Assembly (NCBI GenBank): GCA_900766355.1
Contig: CAAFVD010000064.1
Location: forward strand, 1 to 64,000
DNA: 64,000 nucleotides
From: Candidatus Gastranaerophilales bacterium
GTDB taxonomy: Bacteria; Cyanobacteriota; Vampirovibrionia; Gastranaerophilales; Gastranaerophilaceae
Direction: 5' to 3'
The translations under genes and the position numbers were made by a program. This document shows, piece after piece, positions 45,108-54,058 of this stretch. Position 1 is the first letter of the stretch; each line of letters begins with the position of its first letter. The notes beneath the pieces were generated by a model. The model did no database searches. It had not been told where the DNA came from and worked only from the letters and a program-made list of their open reading frames with translations.

Positions 45108-45178
45108 AGGCCCGGTGGGATTCGAACCCACGACCAAAAGATTAAGAGTCTTCTGCGCTACCACTGCGCCACGAGCCT
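45108..45178 (-). tRNA. tRNA-Lys (anticodon CTT)
   Basis: 71 nt, full cloverleaf on the minus strand: acceptor AGGCTCG/CGGGCCT, D stem GCGC/GCGC with a short 7-nt D loop, anticodon stem GAAGA/TCTTT with loop CTCTTAA (anticodon CTT), T stem GTGGG/CCCAC with loop TTCGAAT. The 3' CCA is not encoded. Two 98-bp tandem repeats that begin with its first 11 bases lie upstream. Confidence 0.95.
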
Positions 45179-45375
45179 AAGTTTAATATGTAAGACCTGT
45201 GTGGTAGCTTCTGCGCTACCTTCCTCTCCCGAAAATGATACTTAATCATTTTCGCTCGGCAGAGTGCCACGAGCCTAAGTTTAATATGTAAGACCTGTGT
45301 GGTAGCTTTTGCGCTACCTTCCTCTCCCGAAAATGATACTTAATCATTTTCGCTCGGCAGAGTGCCACGAGCCTA
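45179..45375 (-). repeat. two tandem 98-bp repeats with tRNA-Lys 5' ends, in the tRNA leader
   Basis: The unit 45179-45276 is repeated at 45277-45374 with one difference (C to T near 45309). Read on the minus strand, each unit starts AGGCTCGTGGC (tRNA-Lys positions 1-11) and later contains GGTAGCGCAGAAG (identical to tRNA positions 17-29). Where the tRNA has only GCAGT between these two blocks, the unit carries a ~45-nt insert with a CGAAAATGAT/ATCATTTTCG hairpin. GGTAGC/GCTACC forms a further hairpin. No complete cloverleaf can be made, so these are not tRNAs. Confidence 0.85.
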
Positions 45376-45409
45376 CATCATTGTGTAAATTTAATTTTCA
45401 GATGAGTTA

Positions 45410-45438
45410 ATTATATTACTAAATTTTTATTTTTTCAA
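45410..45438 (-). promoter_or_regulatory. promoter of the tRNA-Lys transcript
   Basis: On the minus strand: TTGAAA (45438-45433), 17-bp spacer, TATAAT (45415-45410). The predicted start near 45403 places both 98-bp repeats in the primary transcript ahead of the tRNA. The rest of the gap to 45627 (AT-rich) shows nothing further that I can name. Confidence 0.7.
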
Positions 45439-45627
45439 GTTAAATTTAAACTAAATTCCTGACAGAACTTTTTTAAGTTATGTAAAGACAAAAACAGAAT
45501 TACTTAATCTCCATATAAATAAGCCATCATGCCAATATTAGGGTTGAAATTTTTTGAAATACTTGCTATTATTTATGATTAGTAGTAATATAAACATATA
45601 ATCCTTGGATTTAAGGAGATGTTTTTT

Positions 45628-45666
45628 TTGACCGTATTAAGAGGCTTGTATTATGTATGTAAATAA
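45628..45666 (+). other. possible 12-codon leader ORF overlapping the zinc-ribbon gene start
   Basis: TTG start 9 nt after a strong AAGGAG, then 11 sense codons and TAA at 45666, overlapping the ATG at 45653 in another frame. The best SD in the region serves this frame, not the long ORF, which has only AGAGG. It could be chance or a translational-coupling leader. Confidence 0.3.
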
Positions 45667-46819
45667 ATGCATTAAATGTGGTGCTGAGTTTGAAACTAAA
45701 AACCCCAAACGTGTAATATGTCCAAATTGCTTATACGCAGATAAGAGTTCTTCAACAACAGAAAGTACATCATCAAATGATGGCTCTCAAAGATTGCAAA
45801 GTTATAGCTCTTATTCAACAGAAGATAGACCACAAAGACAGTATGATAACCGTAATAATTATTCTAGACCAAGAAATAATTACGGAAACAATAATAACCG
45901 AAGATATGACAACAACAGAGGTCAGGGCGGATACAATCAAGGTGGTGGATATCAACAACGCAGACCTTATGACAACAACCGTAGTGGTGGGTACAATCAA
46001 GGTGGATACAATAACCAAGGTGGAGGTTATAATAGACAACAACCAAATCGTAGACCTAGACCACAACAACAACGTCGTCCTATGAATAATAGACCAAAAC
46101 GTGTTGCAAAACCGTTATTAATCAGTAAAGAACAATTAGAACAAATAGAAATTTTCTACAAGACCATGTTGCCATTACCTAACCCTGATGCGCATGAAGT
46201 AATTGGAGAAAAATTAGGTATTGAACCAAGAAAAGTGTTCTTTGGTATAAATTTGGTAAGACAAAAATTAATGTTACCAAAATTACCTTATCCAAAACGT
46301 AAATTGGCGGTAACTCCAGACCAAATGCTTGCAGTTAAGAGTTTATATGAACCGTTATTACCACTACCTCCAATTGGTTGTCACAAAATTATTGCGGCTC
46401 AATTGAGAATTGATGAGTGGAGAGTTCACGTTGCGATTAAGTTAATTAGAGCTCAAATGGGATTAGATAGATGGAATGAAGAAAGACCAGATAAACCTGC
46501 AGATTATTTAGTTCCAAAACATCCTCAAAAGAAAGCTGAAGAAAAAGCTGCTAAAGCTCTTGCGAAATCTGAAGTTAAAGAGGAAGCTGAACATCAGGAA
46601 GAACAGTCAATAGAAGAAAAAGTTGAAGAAAAAACTGAGGAAAAGGTAGAAGAAGTTGTAGAAGAAAAACCAAAGAAACGTGCAACTCGTAAAACTACTA
46701 AAAAAACTGAAAAAACTGAAGAAGTAACTGTTGAAGAAAAAACTGAAGATGAAGTTACTGAACCAGCTCCAGAAAAACCTAAACGTGGAAGAAAGCCAAA
46801 AAAGAAAGAAGATGAATAA
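45653..46819 (+). CDS. zinc-ribbon / RGG-like low-complexity / tandem-repeat protein, putative nucleic-acid binder
   Basis: 388 aa, four parts. (1) C4 zinc ribbon, Cys6, Cys9, Cys23, Cys26 (CIKCG ... ICPNC). (2) Residues ~50-150, low complexity in R, G, N, Y and Q with YNQGG and RPY repeats, like RGG/prion-like RNA-binding regions. (3) Two homologous ~53-residue helical repeats (ISKEQLEQIEIFYKTMLPLP at 157; VTPDQMLAVKSLYEPLLPLP at 220), each ending in a helix-turn-helix-like segment (EPRKVFFGINLVRQKL / DEWRVHVAIKLIRAQM). (4) K/E-rich tail 285-388. It overlaps rimM by 8 nt, heading the rimM-trmD cluster; an RNA or ribosome-related role is inferred. Confidence 0.6.
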   Translation: MYVNKCIKCGAEFETKNPKRVICPNCLYADKSSSTTESTSSNDGSQRLQSYSSYSTEDRPQRQYDNRNNYSRPRNNYGNNNNRRYDNNRGQGGYNQGGGYQQRRPYDNNRSGGYNQGGYNNQGGGYNRQQPNRRPRPQQQRRPMNNRPKRVAKPLLISKEQLEQIEIFYKTMLPLPNPDAHEVIGEKLGIEPRKVFFGINLVRQKLMLPKLPYPKRKLAVTPDQMLAVKSLYEPLLPLPPIGCHKIIAAQLRIDEWRVHVAIKLIRAQMGLDRWNEERPDKPADYLVPKHPQKKAEEKAAKALAKSEVKEEAEHQEEQSIEEKVEEKTEEKVEEVVEEKPKKRATRKTTKKTEKTEEVTVEEKTEDEVTEPAPEKPKRGRKPKKKEDE

Positions 46820-47324
46820 AAAGTATATTTCTGTTGGTAAAATATTAAATTTTCATGGCGTTCGAGGTGAAGCGAAGGTTGGTTATTCAAAGAATCAACA
46901 AGATTTTTTATCGGCTTTAGATATGGTATATGTTTTGTTTAATGATGAATATATTCCATTAAATATTACATCTATCAAATTCAATAATAAGTTTGCGATA
47001 ATAAAGTTTGACGACATAAATACCGTCAATGATATTGTTGTTTATAAAGGGTGTTTGCTTTTTGTTGAAGAACAAACAATAAGAGAAAATCTTGATGAAG
47101 ATGAGTTTTTAATAGATGAACTTGTTGGTATGAATGTTCTTGCTAATGATAAAAAAGTTGGTGTAGTTGTTGGGGTTTCTAACAACGGACAGAGTGATTT
47201 TCTATCAGTAAAAACAGAATCTAAAAAGGTTTCTCTCGTACCTTTTGTTAAGGCTATCGTCTTGAATGTAAATATTAAAGAAAAAATTGTGGAAATAGAT
47301 AACATTCCGGGGCTTTTAGAATGA
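46812..47324 (+). CDS. rimM: 16S rRNA processing protein RimM
   Basis: 170 aa from ATG 46812, which lies in the 8-nt overlap with the previous gene (ATGAATAA). N-terminal RimM barrel (ISVGKILNFHGVRGEAKVGY) and C-terminal PRC-barrel (DELVGMNVLANDKKVGVVVG, LVPFVKAIVLNVNIKEKIV). Needed for 30S head maturation with S19. The stop overlaps trmD by 4 nt. Confidence 0.94.
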   Translation: MNKKYISVGKILNFHGVRGEAKVGYSKNQQDFLSALDMVYVLFNDEYIPLNITSIKFNNKFAIIKFDDINTVNDIVVYKGCLLFVEEQTIRENLDEDEFLIDELVGMNVLANDKKVGVVVGVSNNGQSDFLSVKTESKKVSLVPFVKAIVLNVNIKEKIVEIDNIPGLLE

Positions 47325-48019
47325 GATTTGATGTAATTACCTTATTCCCTGACATGATACTGGATTATTGCTCTCAAAGTATAATAGGTAGGGCGATAGA
47401 ATCTCAGATTATATATATTAATACTGTAAACCCAAGAGAATATACTGAAGATAAACACAAAAAAGTTGATGATACACCTTACGGAGGTGGTGCAGGAATG
47501 GTTTTGATGGCTCAACCGTATGTTGATGCTTATGAATCTGTTCCAAAATTTGAAAAAACAAAAACAATAATGCTTTCACCACAAGGTCAACCATTAAACG
47601 ACAAAAAAGTAAATGAGTTGGCTCAATACGAACAGTTAATTCTATTATGCGGACATTATGAAGGATTTGATGAAAGAATCAGAGATATAATTCAACCAGA
47701 AGAAATTTCTATAGGAGATTTTGTTCTAACAGGCGGAGAGTTACCTGCTCTTTGTTTGATAGATAGTGTTAGTCGCAAGGTTGATGGTACTTTAGGAAAA
47801 ATCGAATCTGCAGAAGACGATAGTTTTTCAAACGGATTGCTAGAATATCCTCATTATACTAGACCAAGAGAATATAGAGGTTTTAAAGTTCCAGAAGTTC
47901 TTCTTAATGGTAATCATGCCGAAATAGAAAAATATAGGTATGAACAACAAATAGAACGCACGAAAAGTAGACGTCCTGATTTATATAAAAACTTTTTACA
48001 AAAATTAGATAATGCTTAA
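47321..48019 (+). CDS. trmD: tRNA (guanine-37-N1)-methyltransferase TrmD
   Basis: 232 aa SPOUT enzyme with trefoil-knot motifs YGGGAGMVLMAQP, LLCGHYEGFDERI and GDFVLTGGELPAL. It makes m1G37 and keeps the reading frame. rimM-trmD is a widely conserved pair (often with rplS, which here is 30 kb away). Confidence 0.97.
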   Translation: MRFDVITLFPDMILDYCSQSIIGRAIESQIIYINTVNPREYTEDKHKKVDDTPYGGGAGMVLMAQPYVDAYESVPKFEKTKTIMLSPQGQPLNDKKVNELAQYEQLILLCGHYEGFDERIRDIIQPEEISIGDFVLTGGELPALCLIDSVSRKVDGTLGKIESAEDDSFSNGLLEYPHYTRPREYRGFKVPEVLLNGNHAEIEKYRYEQQIERTKSRRPDLYKNFLQKLDNA

Positions 48020-48046
48020 GAATTCTTATTGTTGGCGTTTATAAAC

Positions 48047-48074
48047 TTTACACCTTTCTTGTTTATGCTAAAAT
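48047..48074 (+). promoter_or_regulatory. gyrA promoter
   Basis: TTTACA (48047-48052), 16-bp spacer, TAAAAT (48069-48074) with an extended TGC just before it. Confidence 0.65.
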
Positions 48075-48105
48075 AATGTAATAATGGGGAAGAAGGAGAA
48101 GGATT

Positions 48106-50628
48106 TTGAGTCAACAAAATATTTTTGAAGATGGAAAGATAGTTCCGGTTAATATTAGAGAAGAAATGAAGCGTTGCTATATTGATTATGCGATGAGTGT
48201 AATCGTAGGACGTGCTTTACCTGATGTACGTGACGGTTTAAAACCTGTTCACAGAAGAATTTTATTTGCAATGAATGAGTTAGGTATGACACCTGACAAA
48301 CCATTTAAGAAATGTGCACGTATCGTTGGTGAAGTTTTAGGTAAATATCACCCTCATGGTGATACCGCAGTTTATGAAGCGCTTGTTCGTATGGCTCAAG
48401 ATTTCTCAACAAGATATTTAACTGTTGACGGACACGGTAACTTTGGTTCTGTTGACGGTGACGGTGCAGCTGCGATGAGATATACAGAGGCTCGTATGCA
48501 TAAAATTACGACCTCAATGTTGGCTGATATCGATAACGAAACTGTTGATTTTGTTCCAAACTTTGATGGTTCATTGCAAGAACCATCTGTACTACCTGTT
48601 AGACTGCCAATGTTATTGTTAAATGGTGTTTCAGGTATTGCAGTAGGTATGGCAACAAATATACCACCTCATAATTTATGCGAAATTGTAGATGGTACGA
48701 TAGCATTAATCGATAATCCAAATATTACAATTGAAGGTTTAATGGAATATATCAAAGGGCCAGACTTCCCAACTGCAGCAACTATTATTGGCTTAAATGA
48801 TATTAAGCAGGCTTATGAAACTGGTCGTGGTTCTATTAAGATGTCATCAGTTGCGACAATAGAAGAAATTGCCGGTGGTGGCGGACGTCAGTCAAGAACT
48901 GCAATTATTGTTACTGAAATTCCTTACCAAGTTAACAAAGCTATGCTAATTGAAAAAATAGCTGATTTGGTAAAAGAACAAAAGATAACAGGTATTTCAG
49001 ATTTAAGAGATGAATCTGACCGTTCAGGTATGAGAATCGTTATTGAATTGAAACGTGATGCAAAACCTGAGGTTGTAAAAAACAACTTGTTTAAATATAC
49101 TCAATTAGCAACAACATTTGGGGTAAATATGTTGGCATTATGTGGTCAACAACCAAGATTAATGAACTTGTACGAAGTGTTAAGTGAGTTTGTAGAACAT
49201 AGAGTTGAAATTGTAACAAGAAGAACAATATTCTTCTTGAAGAAAGCAAAAATCAGAGCTCATATTTTAGCTGGTTTATTGATTGCATTAGGTTCATTAG
49301 ATGAAGTTATTGATTTAATTAAAAAATCTAAAACTACAGATGAAGCTCGTATTGGTTTGATGAACAGATTTGGACTTGATGTAGACCAAGCAAACGCAAT
49401 CTTAGAAATGCAATTAAGACGTTTGACAGGATTGGAACAAGACAAAATTAAAGCTGAATATGATGAACTTCAAAAGAAAATTGCTGAGTATGAAGCTATT
49501 TTAGCTGATAGACAAAAAGTTTTGAATATTATCAAAGCTGAACTTCTTGAAGATAAAGAAAAATATGGTGATGAAAGAAAAACTCAAATTTTACCAGAAC
49601 AAGGTGAAGTTACTATTGAAGATTTGACTCCAAATACTCCAATGGCAGTATTCATTACTCACCAAGGTTATTTAAAGAGAATTAGTTTAGATACGTTTGA
49701 ACGTCAAAATAGAGCAACTCGTGGTAAGAGTGGTATGAAAACAAAAGATGATGATGATATACAACATTTCTTTACTGCGATGATGCATGATAAAGTATTG
49801 TTCTTCTCTTCAAAAGGTGTTGTATATAGCTTGAATGTATATGACTTCCCTGAAGGTGGACGTCAAGCAAAAGGATTGCCGATTGTAAATGTTCTTCCAA
49901 TAGAACAAGATGAAAAGATTACTGCTGTTGTTCCAGTAAGTAACTTTACGCATGAAGCTAATTTGATAATGCTTACTCAAAAAGGTTATATTAAGAGAAT
50001 TGAACTAGATAACTTCTCTAATATTAGAAAGAATGGTATTATCGCTATTTCTTTAGAAGATGGTGACAGATTGAATTGGGTAAAACTTTCTAACCCTAAT
50101 GATGAAATCGTTATCGGTACTGCTTGTGGTATGGCTATAAGATTCCCAATAGCAGACTTAAGACCTTTAGGTAGAAGTGCAAGAGGTGTAACTTCTATGA
50201 AATTACGTACTGGAGATACTATTATTGGTTGTGATATTGTACCTCAAGACTATGATGCAGATTTGTTGGTTGTAACTTCCGACGGTTTTGGTAAGAGAAC
50301 AAAACTTTCTGAATTCAGAACTCAAAACAGAGGTGGAATAGGTTTAATTGCAACTAAGTTTAAGTCTACAATGTCTAGACTTGTTGCTTTGACAATCGTA
50401 GAAGAATCTGATGAAGTTATGCTTGTAACTGCAAATGGTATTGTTACTAGATTGAAAGCTAATTCAATCTCTCAACAAGGCAGACCTGCTACTGGGGTAA
50501 GGGCTCAAAATCTTGTTGATAATGATTCTGTAGTATCAGTAGATAAGATTGTAAACCCTACAAAATCTGATGATAAAGCTGAAGAAGTTGCAGATTCTGA
50601 ATCAGAAGAAACAAATTCAGAAAATTAA
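48106..50628 (+). CDS. gyrA: DNA gyrase subunit A
   Basis: 840 aa from a TTG start with a strong SD (AAGGAGAAGG). Winged-helix/tower domain with active-site Tyr126 (AMRYTEARM). The quinolone-contact positions are Thr87 and Glu91 in [12 protein letters not shown]. The C-terminal beta-pinwheel is complete; its GyrA box is degenerate ([10 protein letters not shown] instead of QRRGGKG), a form I recall from cyanobacteria. The acidic tail ends SEEETNSEN-like. With GyrB (not here) it introduces negative supercoils. Confidence 0.96.
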   Translation: MSQQNIFEDGKIVPVNIREEMKRCYIDYAMSVIVGRALPDVRDGLKPVHRRILFAMNELGMTPDKPFKKCARIVGEVLGKYHPHGDTAVYEALVRMAQDFSTRYLTVDGHGNFGSVDGDGAAAMRYTEARMHKITTSMLADIDNETVDFVPNFDGSLQEPSVLPVRLPMLLLNGVSGIAVGMATNIPPHNLCEIVDGTIALIDNPNITIEGLMEYIKGPDFPTAATIIGLNDIKQAYETGRGSIKMSSVATIEEIAGGGGRQSRTAIIVTEIPYQVNKAMLIEKIADLVKEQKITGISDLRDESDRSGMRIVIELKRDAKPEVVKNNLFKYTQLATTFGVNMLALCGQQPRLMNLYEVLSEFVEHRVEIVTRRTIFFLKKAKIRAHILAGLLIALGSLDEVIDLIKKSKTTDEARIGLMNRFGLDVDQANAILEMQLRRLTGLEQDKIKAEYDELQKKIAEYEAILADRQKVLNIIKAELLEDKEKYGDERKTQILPEQGEVTIEDLTPNTPMAVFITHQGYLKRISLDTFERQNRATRGKSGMKTKDDDDIQHFFTAMMHDKVLFFSSKGVVYSLNVYDFPEGGRQAKGLPIVNVLPIEQDEKITAVVPVSNFTHEANLIMLTQKGYIKRIELDNFSNIRKNGIIAISLEDGDRLNWVKLSNPNDEIVIGTACGMAIRFPIADLRPLGRSARGVTSMKLRTGDTIIGCDIVPQDYDADLLVVTSDGFGKRTKLSEFRTQNRGGIGLIATKFKSTMSRLVALTIVEESDEVMLVTANGIVTRLKANSISQQGRPATGVRAQNLVDNDSVVSVDKIVNPTKSDDKAEEVADSESEETNSEN

Positions 50629-50662
50629 ATCAAAATATAATAAAAGAGGATAGAGCTAAAAT

Positions 50663-51982
50663 ATGAATAATAGATATAGAGAACAAGAAGAATATACTTC
50701 CTTTCTTGAACATGTTAAAGAAGAAAGAAATGATTCTTCAAACTTTGCAAAATCTCTTTTGAGTTTTGTTCTAGGAATGTGTTGTGTACTAGGGTTTACT
50801 CTTTGGTTTATACAACAAGATTCGTTAGTAAGAGCTGTGTTTGGTGAAGATTCAGCGATTACAGAGTTGTTGTTGGGTTGGGGTGATACGATAAAGAATC
50901 ATGGTCGTTCATCTTTTAATTTACCAATGTTTGGACATTCAAAAAACATTTTGCTTTTGGGTGTAGATTCAAATGGTGAAGGTACTGATAAATGGAACGG
51001 TACTAGAACAGATACAATTATTCTAATGAATATTGACCCTAAATCTCATTCTGTGAATGCAATTTCTATTCCTAGAGATAGTAAGGTTTATATAGAAGGA
51101 CATGATACTAATAAAATAAATTCTGCTCATGCTTTCGGTGGTATAAGACTTTGTAAAAAAACTGTCGAAGATACACTAGGAGTAAGAATTGATAAATATA
51201 TCATGGTTCACGATGATGCCGTTAAAGATATTGTTAATGCATTAGGTGGTGTTCCAATATATGTTGAAAAACGAATGAACTATGATGATTATGCAGGTAA
51301 ACTTCATATCCATTTGAACAAAGGTTTGAATGTTTTAGATGGTACACAAGCCGTTGGATATTTAAGATTCCGTCATGATGGATTGGGAGATATAGGTAGA
51401 ACTCAACGTCAGCAATGGTTCTTAAAAGGTTTGTTAGAAAAAATAAAATCTCCTCAAGCTTTATCAAAGTTACCTGAAATTTTGAATGTAACAAGAGAAG
51501 ATGTGAAAACAGATATGTCAGTATTTGAATTATCTCAATTAGCAAATGCTGCAAGAAGTTTTAACGAAGGTGGTATTCAGATTGCGACATTACCTGGAGC
51601 TCCAAATCAACATGGATATATAAGTTATTGGATTCTTGATCCTGAAAAAGTTCAAGAAACAGTAAATAGATTGATTTATAGAGAAGATTCTCCTGTTGAC
51701 CCAGATGTAAAAATTGTTGGTGGAATTATGTATTCTGCATCAAAAAGGGCAGAGGCAGAGTCTTTAAAATCTCAGCTTGAGGCTTTAGGGTATCAGGTAA
51801 ACTGTTTGGAAACAGAAAAACTCCCACATTCTCAGTTTATTGCTCATAATAAAAATGTTTCAAATAGTTTTTATGAATATTTAACAAAGAGAATTTCTAC
51901 AATAGACAAAATTCAATACGTGTATGACCCTGTTAGAAATTTCTGTGTAAATAGTGATTTTACTGTGATTTTATCAAACTAG
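50663..51982 (+). CDS. LytR-CpsA-Psr (LCP) family protein
   Basis: 439 aa. Cytoplasmic N-terminus, one membrane helix (~28-50) and an extracytoplasmic LCP domain with LLLGVDSNGEG, GTRTDTIILMNIDPK, SIPRDSKVYIEG, LGGVPIYVEKRM and YLRFRHDGLGDIGRTQRQQ. The C-terminal LytR_C-like domain starts near 350 (VKIVGGIMYSASKRAEAESL). LCP enzymes transfer glycopolymers from lipid carriers to peptidoglycan. They occur mainly in Gram-positives and Cyanobacteria, so presence in a Kdo-making diderm fits the proposed affiliation. Confidence 0.92.
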   Translation: MNNRYREQEEYTSFLEHVKEERNDSSNFAKSLLSFVLGMCCVLGFTLWFIQQDSLVRAVFGEDSAITELLLGWGDTIKNHGRSSFNLPMFGHSKNILLLGVDSNGEGTDKWNGTRTDTIILMNIDPKSHSVNAISIPRDSKVYIEGHDTNKINSAHAFGGIRLCKKTVEDTLGVRIDKYIMVHDDAVKDIVNALGGVPIYVEKRMNYDDYAGKLHIHLNKGLNVLDGTQAVGYLRFRHDGLGDIGRTQRQQWFLKGLLEKIKSPQALSKLPEILNVTREDVKTDMSVFELSQLANAARSFNEGGIQIATLPGAPNQHGYISYWILDPEKVQETVNRLIYREDSPVDPDVKIVGGIMYSASKRAEAESLKSQLEALGYQVNCLETEKLPHSQFIAHNKNVSNSFYEYLTKRISTIDKIQYVYDPVRNFCVNSDFTVILSN

Positions 51983-51996
51983 AAGGATAGAATAAT

Positions 51997-53379
51997 ATGT
52001 CAATTATAATAATGATATTACTTTTGAGTTTTCTTGTACTAGTACATGAACTCGGGCATTTTTTTGCTGCAAAAGCTTTTGGTATGAAGGTGGAAAAATT
52101 TGGTTTTGGTTTACCTTTAGGCCCGACACTTTTTGAAAAGAAAATAGGGGAAACTACATTTCTAATTCATGCACTTTTATTAGGTGGTTATGTGGCATTT
52201 CCTGATGATGAGAAAGAATGTTCTTTAGATGCTGATTCTCCAGAAAGATTTGAAAACAAACCTGTTTATCAAAGAGCAATAGTTGTTTCAGCAGGTGTGA
52301 TTTCAAATGTTGTAGCTGCCTTTTTGTTAGTTTTTCTATCTGCTCTTATATGGAAACATTTGCCTTCAGGTAGTTATGATGTAGTAATAGGTAATATCGT
52401 TGCACCAAAAGAAGCTTCTGTATGGAAATCAGGTGTAGAAATTGGAGATAGAATTGTTTCTGTTAATGGAACAAAAATTGATAATACTTATACATTGTTA
52501 AATATTGTTCAACTAAGTAAAACTCGTGATGGCTTGGTTGATATGAAGGTCGTAGATAAAAACTTCAAGAAGTTAAAGAATTTAAACCCAGTTTTTGAAC
52601 GAGATGAAGTTATTCCTAACGATGTTGCAGTCAGACTTCCTGCTGATTATGTAAGAGAAGATGCTATAAAATTTGATAAAAAGACTGCTATGGGTGTAAC
52701 TAAGTACAAAGATAATCAAATCAAGATTTCTAATGATGTTATGAAATTGCGTGATTATTTAGTAGAAAACCCTAAAAACTCTTATTATGTATCAGACGGT
52801 CATTATACATTAGGTGATATTGCTATGGCTCTTTCTGATAACCAACACCCTTTGCAGGCTGTTGTTGAGAGAGATGGCAAATTAATAAACTTAAAGACTA
52901 TCTATCCTACAACCAAAGGTGCTATTGGGGTTCAGTTGAATACTAAAGAAATTTTATCACCTACAAAATCGCTTAAAGATGCTTTTGTCGGAAGTTATAA
53001 GTATCTTTATGAGAATACATATATGATGGTAGAAGGCTTAGCTCAGGTATTTACAGGAAAAGTTCCATTGAAGGATTTGCATGGTATTGTTGCTATAACA
53101 AAGGTTGGTGGAGATATCATAAGTAATAATGGTTTGTTCTATGGTATTTTGCTAACGGCTATTATATCTATGGATTTGGCTATAGTAAACTTTTTACCGA
53201 TACCTGCTCTTGATGGTGGACAGTTGTTATTTTTGATAATTGAAAAATTGATGGGTAGAAAGGTTGGAAAGAATGTATTGGAATGGCTCGCTACAATAAG
53301 CTTTTTCTTGCTAATTGCTTTGATGCTAGTGGTTGTATTTAATGATATATGGGCGTTAGTTACACACAAATTAGGCTAA
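51997..53379 (+). CDS. rseP: site-2 protease RseP (M50)
   Basis: 460 aa. Zinc site HELGH (17-21) at the N-terminal membrane helix, central PDZ region (~120-320) and C-terminal membrane segments with NFLPIPALDGG. It cleaves transmembrane anti-sigma or signal-peptide remnants. The PDZ region has an insertion of ~80-100 residues (around VFERDEVIPNDVAVRLPADY to LGDIAMALSDNQHPL) relative to short homologues. 14 bp after the LCP gene, so likely co-transcribed. Confidence 0.93.
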   Translation: MSIIIMILLLSFLVLVHELGHFFAAKAFGMKVEKFGFGLPLGPTLFEKKIGETTFLIHALLLGGYVAFPDDEKECSLDADSPERFENKPVYQRAIVVSAGVISNVVAAFLLVFLSALIWKHLPSGSYDVVIGNIVAPKEASVWKSGVEIGDRIVSVNGTKIDNTYTLLNIVQLSKTRDGLVDMKVVDKNFKKLKNLNPVFERDEVIPNDVAVRLPADYVREDAIKFDKKTAMGVTKYKDNQIKISNDVMKLRDYLVENPKNSYYVSDGHYTLGDIAMALSDNQHPLQAVVERDGKLINLKTIYPTTKGAIGVQLNTKEILSPTKSLKDAFVGSYKYLYENTYMMVEGLAQVFTGKVPLKDLHGIVAITKVGGDIISNNGLFYGILLTAIISMDLAIVNFLPIPALDGGQLLFLIIEKLMGRKVGKNVLEWLATISFFLLIALMLVVVFNDIWALVTHKLG

Positions 53380-53476
53380 TTTCAATACAAATATTAACAA
53401 ATACTCGACAATAGAGTTTGTTTCGGTTATCATACTTTTACGAATGCTGAAATATAGTTAAAGGAGAAATAAAGAC

Positions 53477-53977
53477 ATGCAAGTTATATTGAAAAAAGAT
53501 GTTCAAAACCTTGGTGAAGCAGGTGATGTAGTATCAGTTAAAGATGGTTATGCAAGAAACTTCTTGTTCCCTAAAAATGTTGCTGAATTAGCTACTGCTG
53601 GTGCTTTAGAAAACAGAGAAAAGAATTTAGCTAGAATCAAAGCTAAACAAGAAAAATTACACCAAGAAGCTTTAGAAAAAGCTAAACAAATCGAAGAATT
53701 TGCTACATTAGAATTATCAGCTAAAGCTGGTGAAAGTGGAAAATTATTTGGTACTATTACAACTAAGAAATTATGCGAAGAATTAAAAGCAAAAGCTAAT
53801 ATCGAAGTTGATAAGAAAACAGTTTCTTTAGACCACCCAATCAATAAAGTTGGTGAATATACAATGTTAATCAAATTAACTTCTAAAGTTAAAACTGAAT
53901 TGAAGATTGTTGTTACAGCTTCTGAAATCGTTAAAGAATCTATTGAAGAAGAAGTTGAAGAAACATCTGCTGAATAG
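53477..53977 (+). CDS. rplI: 50S ribosomal protein L9
   Basis: 166 aa: N-terminal rRNA-binding domain (MQVILKKDVQNLGEAGDVVS, GYARNFLFPKNVAELAT), connecting helix and C-terminal domain (GKLFGTITTKKL), plus a ~15-residue Glu-rich extension. SD AAGGAG. A perfect terminator follows. Confidence 0.97.
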   Translation: MQVILKKDVQNLGEAGDVVSVKDGYARNFLFPKNVAELATAGALENREKNLARIKAKQEKLHQEALEKAKQIEEFATLELSAKAGESGKLFGTITTKKLCEELKAKANIEVDKKTVSLDHPINKVGEYTMLIKLTSKVKTELKIVVTASEIVKESIEEEVEETSAE

Positions 53978-53998
53978 TTTTAAAGGAAATATAAAACG

Positions 53999-54032
53999 AA
54001 AAAAGAGGAAATTTAAATTTCCTCTTTTTTTA
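53999..54032. terminator. rplI terminator, perfect palindrome
   Basis: 16-bp arms (53999-54014, 54015-54030), core AGAGGAAATTT/AAATTTCCTCT, with T runs on both strands; bidirectional. Confidence 0.88.
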
Positions 54033-54058
54033 TGTCTGTATATCACCAGTTCTGACAG

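Noticed and set aside
45179..45375. The two tRNA-like units as extra tRNA genes
   Set aside because: Only the 5' half is tRNA-like; there is no anticodon arm partner, T arm or matching 3' acceptor, so no cloverleaf is possible.
45777..46085. 102-aa plus-strand frame and two minus-strand frames inside the zinc-ribbon/RGG gene
   Set aside because: They are shadows created by the low-complexity codon repeats; no SD, and the main frame has a recognisable zinc ribbon and conserved-looking repeats.
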